A DNA stretch of 5,674 nucleotides. Origin: Dehalococcoidia bacterium. Its GTDB lineage: Bacteria; Chloroflexota; Dehalococcoidia; UBA6926. The notes under the pieces are model-generated. The model worked only from the letters and a program-made list of their open reading frames with translations. It was not told the origin of the DNA and searched no databases. Positions 1 to 5,674 of the stretch are shown piece after piece. The stretch covers positions 1-5,674 of the forward strand of contig JAPYRO010000085.1 in the NCBI GenBank assembly GCA_029941095.1, written 5' to 3'. How positions within the stretch are numbered: the first letter of the stretch is position 1; each line of letters begins with the position of its first letter. The translations under genes and the position numbers were made by a program.

Positions 1-1478
1 GGCCAAGGCACCTTTATCTTTGCCGATGATTCTATAATCTCTGGGAATCTGACCATCTGCCTAATCAGATTTTCCTCCTCAGGCTCTACAAGTAGTTTCC
101 CGTTCGAGGAGCCGTTTTCTATAAGGTCTATAGGGACATCTCGGAGTATGCTAGCGATTCTAGCATACGCATATTGTATATAATACACAGGATTTTCTGG
201 GGCCTCTTTTTTGGCTAAATCCATGTCGAAATCCATCTGAGAATCAGGTGATCTTGACAAGAAGAAATATCGACATGAGTCTGCACCTACTTCTTCTACT
301 ACTTCAGATAGGGTTAATAGATCTCCTGTTCGTTTTGATACCCTTAGGCTTGTACCGTCCTTTTTGAGGGTCACCAACTGGACTAATATGAACTCTAATT
401 TATTTTTGTCGACCCCTAAAGCCTGCATAACGGCATTCATTCTTGGAACATGTCCCTGGTGATCCGCACCCCAAATATTTATAACTCGATCAAATTTTCG
501 ATTAACAAATTTGTCATAGTGGTACGCTATATCTGATGCAAAGTATGTAGGAGCCCCGGTCCTTCTTATTAGCACACTATCTCTATTGTCACCAAGGAGA
601 GAGCCAGTGAACCAGAGAGCTTCTTCTCGCTCTGCCGTATGTCCATTTTCTTTTAACAAATTGATGGCTTGGTCGTAAATTTTTTCTTTGAATAGAGACT
701 GTTCACTGAACCATAAATCGAATTCTACTTTCACTTCTGATAGATCGGTTTTTATGTTGTCGAGCATTTTTTTCATACTTATTTCTGCTAAATTGTTAAG
801 AGTATCTGGGTCACCTTTAATAAATTTATCGCCATTCTCTCTTGCTAGTTCTTCACCAAGCGCTATTATGTATTGCCCTAAGTACCCTTCTTCTGGCATT
901 TGTGCTTCTAATCCAAGAGACTGCATATACCTAACCCATATAGAACGGGCAAAATTATCAATTTGATTCCCCGCATCGTTAATATAGTATTCTTTTTGAA
1001 CATTATGACCGGTGGCTGATAGTAAATTCGCTAGAGTGCTTCCTAAAACTGCCCCTCTGCCATGTCCAACGTGGATAGGGCCTGTCGGATTGACGCTTAC
1101 AAACTCAACTTGGACAGTTTGGCCATGACCAATATTGGAATTGCCAAAGGTTGAATCCTTCAATAATATATCTTTAATTTGCGAGCGCATCCAAGTGGAG
1201 TCCATTTTAAAGTTCAAGAAACCAGGAGGTGCGACACTTACAGATTCAATTTCTTGGGTCTTACCTATTTCTTCACGAAGAATCTCCGCAATTTTAAATG
1301 GGTCGAGGCCTGCTGCTCTGGCCATTTTTAGAGGAAGACTAGAGGCGTAATCTCCGTGTTCTAAATTTTGAGGCCACTCGATCGCTAATTCTGGTAACAC
1401 AAAAAGTGGTAGCTTCCCAGTTTTTTGCGCTGATTCGGCGGCGGCTGTTAGAAGTTGTTCAATAATTTTGATTATCAT
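1..1478 (-). CDS. argS: Arginyl-tRNA synthetase (class I), C-terminus cut by window edge
   Basis: This cytoplasmic enzyme joins arginine to tRNA-Arg using ATP, supplying arginyl-tRNA for translation. The minus-strand frame is open from the ATG at 1478 to the left edge, giving 492 residues; bacterial ArgS is usually about 550-600, so roughly the last 60-100 residues of the anticodon-binding domain are missing. Visible in order: an N-terminal Add-1-like domain with HGDYASSLPLKMA (41-53), the class I HIGH signature as HVGH within NPTGPIHVGHGRGA (130-143), YYINDAGNQ (164-172), WGADHQGHVPRM (336-347), and the KMSKS-type loop as RVSKR-TGDLLTL (379-390). The region from about 430 (NPVYYIQYAYARI) begins the DALR anticodon-binding helices. 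An in-frame TAA lies just upstream of ATG 1478, so no longer start is available except a non-standard ATT. No clear Shine-Dalgarno precedes the ATG. It lies 60 bases downstream of recG on the same strand. Oddity: valine replaces the usual methionine in the KMSKS loop. Confidence 0.97.
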   Translation of the reverse strand, partial: MIIKIIEQLLTAAAESAQKTGKLPLFVLPELAIEWPQNLEHGDYASSLPLKMARAAGLDPFKIAEILREEIGKTQEIESVSVAPPGFLNFKMDSTWMRSQIKDILLKDSTFGNSNIGHGQTVQVEFVSVNPTGPIHVGHGRGAVLGSTLANLLSATGHNVQKEYYINDAGNQIDNFARSIWVRYMQSLGLEAQMPEEGYLGQYIIALGEELARENGDKFIKGDPDTLNNLAEISMKKMLDNIKTDLSEVKVEFDLWFSEQSLFKEKIYDQAINLLKENGHTAEREEALWFTGSLLGDNRDSVLIRRTGAPTYFASDIAYHYDKFVNRKFDRVINIWGADHQGHVPRMNAVMQALGVDKNKLEFILVQLVTLKKDGTSLRVSKRTGDLLTLSEVVEEVGADSCRYFFLSRSPDSQMDFDMDLAKKEAPENPVYYIQYAYARIASILRDVPIDLIENGSSNGKLLVEPEEENLIRQMVRFPEIIESSAKIKVPW

Positions 1479-1538
1479 AATTCTTGTGGTCTTTTCATAT
1501 TAATATTTTGACCCTTCGAGTAATATAACATATTTTTT
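1479..1538 (-). other. 60-base AT-rich gap between recG and argS
   Basis: This is the longest non-coding gap in the window. Read on the minus strand it starts with a run of A residues after the recG stop and is AT-rich throughout. I see no hairpin followed by a T run in the direction of transcription, so there is no sign of a terminator after recG. TATA-rich stretches could serve as a -10 element, but no convincing paired -35 is visible. It holds most of a seven-codon ORF (1498-1475) that overlaps the argS start. Read-through from recG into argS is the simplest view. Confidence 0.4.
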
Positions 1539-4088
1539 TTAGCCTCCTTCGGGTGTCTCCTTGGCTCTTTCCCAGAACCTATTTAATTCTTTGTTTAATT
1601 TCTTATGAGCGTTTTTATTAAGTTGAGGATCTGCATCTAATATGGTTGACGCTTGAGAGCGCACTTTTTCTATGAGATCCAGGTTGCTTAACCAAGTCAG
1701 GCTTAAATCGGGAATCCCACTTTGTTTTGTTCCAAAAAATTCTCCTGGGCCTCTCATTTGGAGATCGGCTTCGGACAAGGTGAATCCATTAGTTGTTGTT
1801 TCCAGAATATTCAATCGTTCTCGAACTTCCGGGGACTCAGAATCGCTTACAAGAATACAGTAGCTATCGCTTTTTCCGCGACCTACTCTCCCTCTGTATT
1901 GATGCAGTTGTGATAATCCGAATCTTTCTGCACCTTCTACCATCATCACAGTGGCATTTGGTATGTCTATACCTACTTCGATCACTGCCGTTGATACTAG
2001 TATTTGTAGCTCTTTGTTGCGGAATTGTGATATCACGGATTCTTTCTCAGTAGATCTCATCCGGCCATGTAATAATCCAACTTTTAGATCCGGGAATATT
2101 TCTTTTTGCAGTCTTTCATGCTCATCTATCGCCGCTTTTGCTTCAATTGATTCTGATTCCTCTACCAAAGGGCAAATAATAAAAACTTGGTGCTCTTTGG
2201 CAATTTCTTTTCTTATGAAATTGTAAGCTTTCTCTCTTTCTTGAGGGAATAAAGCTTTGGTTTTTACCGAAGGTCGTCCTGGTGGCATTTCGGATATAGT
2301 AGTGACGTCCAGATCACCATAAAGTGCCAATGATAATGTTCTGGGAATGGGGGTTGCTGTCATAACTAACAAATGAGGAGACATACCTTTTTCTCTTAGA
2401 GATGCCCTTTGATTGACCCCGAATCTGTGTTGTTCATCCACTACCGCCAGTCCGAGGTTGCTAAACTCCACATCTTTTTGTATTAAAGAATGAGTTCCGA
2501 TGGCTATGTCCACTTCTCCATTCCTAATTAACTGTTGGATCGAAGTTTTGACTCCACCAGGCATACTGCCTGTAAGTAATGATAATTTCAGCGGTTTATC
2601 TGGAATTAGACCAGAAAAACCTCGATAAGGACCTCCTTCATCATCCGCCCGTGTCCTTTGGCTAAAAATGCTTGTCAAAGTCTTAAAATGTTGCTCAGCA
2701 AGTACCTCAGTCGGTGCCATAAGGGCTCCTTGGTACCCGTTAGCTGCCGCGATCACCAAAGAAGCTGCTGCTACAACTGTTTTACCGCTCCCAACATCTC
2801 CTTGGAGAAGCCTCATCATTGGCACTGGCTTCGCCATGTCTGAACCGATTTCCGAGATGGACTTTGTTTGCTCTTTCGTCAAGGTGAATGGTAAATGGCG
2901 GGCAAAAGTTTCTAAAACTTTCTTGTCAGTTACTATTGATGATCCCAACTCTTTTTGCTGATTTTGTTTGCGCTTTAAAAGGCCTAGTTGTAGTAGAAGA
3001 ATCTCATCAAAGGATATTCGACTTCGAGCTTTCTCTTGTTCTTCTAGATTCTTGGGGTTATGAATCATACTTATAGCAGAGTCTAAACTAGGGAGATTTT
3101 CATCATTTAATATTGTTGAGGGCAAATAATCTTCTATTAGGGGAAGACATGATTCCAGAGTATTTCCAATTAATTTCCTTAAAGAACTTTGAGTGATTCC
3201 TTCGCTAAGAGGATATACCGGCAATATAGAACCATATATCGAAGAATGTTCTTGGTCGATTGGCTCTTGAGATTCAACGTTAAATCTAGTTTGGCCTCGG
3301 AAATTATTAGATCGCCCTACGAGGAGAATTTGCTGGCCTTTTTTCAGGGATTTAGTTATCCATTTTCTGCCAAACCATACGGCTGTAATACTTCCGGTTT
3401 CATCTCTTATAGTTGCTTGGATAAACCCCTTACGTCCACGCCCAGAATACTGTGAGTTAAACATTTTAGTAATTGTTCCCGCTATTGCTTGGTGTTCGTT
3501 GTCCACTAGTTCCGATATTCGTTTGACCTTCATATAGCGCCTTGGGAAGGTCCACAACAAATCACGATAAGAGCGTATCCTCATTTTTTGGAATGCTTTT
3601 TCCCACCTTTTGTTTATTTCAATATTTTCGTCAATAGACGCTGGAGATTTGAGTACCGTACTCCCTTTTTTCTTCGGTGTTTTAGCCAGACTAGAGGATT
3701 TGGGTGAAGCCACTCTTTTTTTCTTAGTATATGAACGTCGTAATTGGCCAGGGGATGGGCTTCTTTCTTCTTCAATTCCGTATATGAGAGGAGAATCCAG
3801 TTTCTTGGGGTCATTGTCTTTTAAGTGCAATGAATCTAGCGTTGAAGTGATCCATTTTTCCCTACCATTACGGTCAAGTGATTCATATCGAGGCAGGGTG
3901 ATTTTGTGAATTTCGATTTGTGCTATAGATCTCTTTAGAAATTGATCTAATCCCCCTACTACAGCCGTGTTGTTATAGTCTAAATCCCGTTCTAAATTCA
4001 GTATTTTTGCCAGGGCTAAAATACTAGCTGCGGAGGAGTCAGCATTTTGTGGCTCCATATTGTTTTCTGGGAACCTTGATTGGGTCAA
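1539..4088 (-). CDS. recG: ATP-dependent DNA helicase RecG with long N-terminal extension
   Basis: RecG is a superfamily 2 double-stranded DNA translocase that regresses stalled replication forks and processes branched recombination intermediates. Visible in order: an N-terminal extension (about 1-105), a basic Ser/Thr/Pro-rich linker (about 105-155), and the wedge/OB domain beginning near FPRRY (181-185) with LPVYPLSEGITQ (289-300). Helicase motifs follow: Walker A GDVGSGKT (430-437), APTEVLAEQH (458-467), Walker B DEQH (551-554), TATPIPRT (577-584), motif V around STAVIEVGIDIP (699-710), motif VI QYRGRVGRG (730-738), and the TRG segment DLQMRGPGEFFGTKQSG (775-791) that couples ATP hydrolysis to translocation. 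All catalytic motifs are intact, so it should be active. At 849 residues it is about 150 longer than E. coli-type RecG (about 690), mainly at the N-terminus. The start is TTG at 4088, supported by AGGAG seven bases upstream; an in-frame TGA at 4106-4104 rules out longer versions. The alternative is ATG at 4058 (residue 11). It lies 19 bases after degV. Confidence 0.98.
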   Translation of the reverse strand: MTQSRFPENNMEPQNADSSAASILALAKILNLERDLDYNNTAVVGGLDQFLKRSIAQIEIHKITLPRYESLDRNGREKWITSTLDSLHLKDNDPKKLDSPLIYGIEEERSPSPGQLRRSYTKKKRVASPKSSSLAKTPKKKGSTVLKSPASIDENIEINKRWEKAFQKMRIRSYRDLLWTFPRRYMKVKRISELVDNEHQAIAGTITKMFNSQYSGRGRKGFIQATIRDETGSITAVWFGRKWITKSLKKGQQILLVGRSNNFRGQTRFNVESQEPIDQEHSSIYGSILPVYPLSEGITQSSLRKLIGNTLESCLPLIEDYLPSTILNDENLPSLDSAISMIHNPKNLEEQEKARSRISFDEILLLQLGLLKRKQNQQKELGSSIVTDKKVLETFARHLPFTLTKEQTKSISEIGSDMAKPVPMMRLLQGDVGSGKTVVAAASLVIAAANGYQGALMAPTEVLAEQHFKTLTSIFSQRTRADDEGGPYRGFSGLIPDKPLKLSLLTGSMPGGVKTSIQQLIRNGEVDIAIGTHSLIQKDVEFSNLGLAVVDEQHRFGVNQRASLREKGMSPHLLVMTATPIPRTLSLALYGDLDVTTISEMPPGRPSVKTKALFPQEREKAYNFIRKEIAKEHQVFIICPLVEESESIEAKAAIDEHERLQKEIFPDLKVGLLHGRMRSTEKESVISQFRNKELQILVSTAVIEVGIDIPNATVMMVEGAERFGLSQLHQYRGRVGRGKSDSYCILVSDSESPEVRERLNILETTTNGFTLSEADLQMRGPGEFFGTKQSGIPDLSLTWLSNLDLIEKVRSQASTILDADPQLNKNAHKKLNKELNRFWERAKETPEGG

Positions 4089-4095
4089 TATAAGA

Positions 4096-4100
4096 CTCCT
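4096..4100 (-). promoter_or_regulatory. Shine-Dalgarno site of recG (decides TTG start)
   Basis: Read on the minus strand, AGGAG sits seven bases before TTG at 4088, inside the 19-base gap after the degV stop codon. The alternative in-frame ATG at 4058 has only a weak AAGG about 15 bases upstream. Spacing and strength therefore favour initiation at TTG. A TTG start often lowers translation relative to ATG; that this happens here is inference. Confidence 0.75.
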
Positions 4101-4107
4101 GTATCAA

Positions 4108-4974
4108 CTATAAATCTAAAACGAATGCCACCCCAACTGTTCCAGGACCACCATGTGTACCTACAACGGGGCCGATTCGGAAAATCGGAACTTCTTCAAC
4201 GTTAAGTTCATTTGTCAAAGTTTCAGCGATCTCTTTTGCTAATTCAAGTTCAGTTGTAGTTGCAACTGCTGCTCCTACAATGTGATCTTTTTGTTCAGTG
4301 ACAATAGATATTAATCGGCTTCTTGCTTTTCTAGTGGTTCTCGCTTGTCCGTAAGGGTGGATTTCGCCGTCTTTCAAGTGGAGAATTGGCTTTATTTGGA
4401 GGAGGCCTCCTACGAGCCCTCTTGCTTTTCCTATTCTACCCCCTCTAACCAAATACTCCAGAGTATCTACACTAACTATGATTCGAGTTCTTGAGGAAAT
4501 AGATGTGGCAAATTCTGTAGCTTCTTCTAGAGATGCCCCATCGTTGACAAATTTTTTGGTTTCGATAACAGCATTCGCCAATCCTAGTGATGCTAAGTAA
4601 GTGTCAATCACAGTAATCTGAGCGTCTGGTATTTCTTTTAAAACCATCTCTTTTGCTAAATTAGCAGAGTTCATTGTTCCACTTAGCAAATTAGAAACAT
4701 GCATGGAGAGTACGGGTCCTTTTACTACTAGACTTCTGTAAAGAACTGCAAAGTCCTCAGGAGTCGGCTGCGATGTTTTTGGCGAGATAGTCCCACCAAC
4801 TAATTTTTCGTAAAATTCATCTGCAGATATATTGATCGAGTCCTTATATGAATCCTCCCCAAAATGCACATATAATGGAACTACATGGATTCCCAAATCT
4901 GATGCTAACGCCGGATCAATGTCCGATGTGCTATCTGTAACGATCTGGATTGATTTCGATTTTGCTGCACTCAT
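4108..4974 (-). CDS. DegV family fatty-acid-binding protein (FakB-like)
   Basis: DegV/FakB proteins bind one fatty acid in a buried pocket and, where studied in Firmicutes, present its carboxylate to the kinase FakA, which makes acyl phosphate for phospholipid synthesis. At 288 residues this is a normal full-length member. Family landmarks seen: IVTDSTSDI (11-19) at the start of the first domain, PKTSQPTP (65-72), HVSNLLSGTMNSA (92-104) matching the usual H-x-S-x-x-L-S-G-T segment, IDTYLASLGLA (123-133), VSVDTLEYLVRGGRIGKA (167-184), and GPVVGTHGGPGTVG (268-281) near the C-terminus with the conserved His and Gly-Pro-Gly. There is no signal peptide or membrane segment, so it should be cytoplasmic. 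The start at ATG 4974 is supported by GGAGG eight bases upstream. It lies 25 bases after the FakA-type kinase gene, the expected partner, which strengthens the FakB reading. Chain-length or saturation preference cannot be read from the sequence. Confidence 0.95.
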   Translation of the reverse strand: MSAAKSKSIQIVTDSTSDIDPALASDLGIHVVPLYVHFGEDSYKDSINISADEFYEKLVGGTISPKTSQPTPEDFAVLYRSLVVKGPVLSMHVSNLLSGTMNSANLAKEMVLKEIPDAQITVIDTYLASLGLANAVIETKKFVNDGASLEEATEFATSISSRTRIIVSVDTLEYLVRGGRIGKARGLVGGLLQIKPILHLKDGEIHPYGQARTTRKARSRLISIVTEQKDHIVGAAVATTTELELAKEIAETLTNELNVEEVPIFRIGPVVGTHGGPGTVGVAFVLDL

Positions 4975-4982
4975 GCTTTCAT

Positions 4983-4987
4983 CCTCC
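4983..4987 (-). promoter_or_regulatory. Shine-Dalgarno site of the degV gene
   Basis: On the minus strand GGAGG lies eight bases before the ATG at 4974, in the 25-base gap after the kinase stop codon. It fixes the degV start. An out-of-frame ATG directly abuts the site (4982) but is too close to be used efficiently. Confidence 0.8.
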
Positions 4988-4999
4988 GATAGGTAGTGG

Positions 5000-5674
5000 C
5001 TATGCTTCTATTGCTAACATGTAACGGTATATAGGGTGGCCTCCATCAATCAATTCTAGTTCGACTTCAGGCCAATTTGATTCAATTATAGATGATATTT
5101 TTTTGACCTCTTGTTTTTCCGCTCCAGAACCATAGTATAGCGTACAAATAGATTCTGATTCAGGCGCAATGTGTTCCAAGAGATTAATTACACAATCTAC
5201 CGGATTTTTAGATGCGGTTACTAAAACACCCTCTGAAAAACCGATAATGTCCCCAGAAGAGTAGGAGATGTTTTTATAAATTCCAGATCTTGTTGCTTCA
5301 GTAACTTCTCCCCACTTAAGGCCATCAAGTGTTTCTTTAATTCTCTTTAGGTTACTTTCGATACTTTCGTTCTCAAGGAATGAAATTAAACTAGCGATAC
5401 CCTGGGTCATAGATTCCGTAGGGACTATTTCGAGTCTTTTTTTTGTGAGTTGCTTCGCCATTTCGCATGCTGCAATTGTATTTTTGTTATTGGGTAAAAC
5501 AATAACGTCTGAATATGGTATAGATTCAATCGCTTCTAATATTTCTTCAGTACTTGGATTCATAGTTCTACTTCCCCATATGAAAGCACTTGCTCCTAGA
5601 GTCCTCATAGCTTTCAATAATCCTGGCCCAGTAACGACAGAAACTAAACCAGTTTGAGTATCAACTTTATCCCC
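5000..5674 (-). CDS. FakA-type (DAK2/YloV family) fatty acid kinase, C-terminal part only
   Basis: FakA-type proteins phosphorylate a fatty acid held by a DegV/FakB protein, using ATP. Only the last 224 residues are present: the frame is open to the right edge, so the start and the N-terminal DAK2 nucleotide-binding domain are outside the window, and catalytic residues cannot be checked. The visible part matches the middle and C-terminal FakA regions: a V-V-T-G-P-G-L stretch (13-19 of the fragment), MNPSTEEILEAI (38-49), VLPNNKNTI (59-67), the IVPTESMTQGIASL stretch (83-96), a G-D-I-I-G-F-S-E-G turn (141-149), LYYGSGAE (179-186), and the terminal DGGHPIYRYMLAIE (210-223), which corresponds to the family's G-G-Q-P-x-Y-x-Y-I-x-x-x-E ending. 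The TTG/ATG codons near 5617-5608 are internal, because homologous sequence continues upstream of them. It is the first gene of the visible run, followed after 25 bases by degV, its likely functional partner. Confidence 0.93.
   Translation of the reverse strand, partial: GDKVDTQTGLVSVVTGPGLLKAMRTLGASAFIWGSRTMNPSTEEILEAIESIPYSDVIVLPNNKNTIAACEMAKQLTKKRLEIVPTESMTQGIASLISFLENESIESNLKRIKETLDGLKWGEVTEATRSGIYKNISYSSGDIIGFSEGVLVTASKNPVDCVINLLEHIAPESESICTLYYGSGAEKQEVKKISSIIESNWPEVELELIDGGHPIYRYMLAIEA

Noticed and set aside
1531..1540. T run on the plus strand after recG as a terminator
   Set aside because: Transcription runs on the minus strand, where this is an A run located before any possible hairpin. 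I see no stem-loop followed by T residues in the correct orientation.
3614..3814. Minus-strand 66-codon frame inside recG
   Set aside because: It lies in another frame over the low-complexity basic linker of recG. The A-rich lysine codons there keep alternative frames open, and no family resemblance is visible.
688..4000. Plus-strand open frames of 60-99 codons scattered across the window
   Set aside because: They lie antisense to argS and recG, whose minus-strand frames show continuous family motifs. Their translations show no recognisable domain, and many overlap one another.
4971..4982. Three-codon ATG-to-TGA frame overlapping the degV start, echoing the argS arrangement
   Set aside because: Its ATG directly abuts the GGAGG site, leaving no spacer, and the frame is too short to mean anything. 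The degV ATG has ideal spacing from the same site.
5608..5617. TTG or ATG near 5617-5608 as the true start of the right-hand gene
   Set aside because: The frame remains open to the window edge and the residues upstream (V-V-T-G-P-G-L) match the FakA family, so the gene is simply cut by the edge.

Overview
The window is a stretch of ordinary bacterial chromosome carrying four co-oriented protein genes, all read from the minus strand (right to left). In transcription order they are: the C-terminal part of a DAK2/FakA-type fatty acid kinase (cut by the right edge), a DegV/FakB-type fatty-acid-binding protein, the helicase RecG, and arginyl-tRNA synthetase ArgS (cut by the left edge). All four families are identified from motifs read in the translated sequence. 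Nothing on the plus strand looks like a real gene, and I see no RNA genes, mobile elements, CRISPR arrays or large repeats.

Organism: base composition is moderately AT-rich, roughly 40 % GC judged by eye on sampled lines. The 849-residue RecG with a long N-terminal extension, the ArgS C-terminal half and the kinase-DegV-RecG order would fit a Gram-positive-like or Chloroflexota-type lineage, perhaps a low-GC Dehalococcoidia or SAR202-like marine bacterium. This placement is an inference from family resemblance, with low to moderate confidence.

Layout: 5674-5000 is the kinase C-terminal region. A 25-base gap with a strong Shine-Dalgarno leads to degV (4974-4108). A 19-base gap with another strong Shine-Dalgarno leads to recG (4088-1539), which appears to use a TTG start. 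A 60-base AT-rich gap leads to argS, whose ATG at 1478 lacks an obvious Shine-Dalgarno. The short gaps and shared strand suggest one operon, at least through recG; argS could be co-transcribed or have its own promoter in the 60-base gap.

Function: the first two genes plausibly form one unit, in which the DegV/FakB protein holds a fatty acid and the FakA kinase phosphorylates it to acyl phosphate for phospholipid synthesis. RecG remodels stalled replication forks and recombination intermediates, and ArgS charges tRNA-Arg. The last two are housekeeping genes with no evident mechanistic link to the lipid pair. The region does not appear to hold a novel system. The features most worth a second look are the RecG N-terminal extension with its basic (S/T)P-K linker, the V-S-K-R form of the ArgS KMSKS loop, and the mini-ORF overlapping the argS start.
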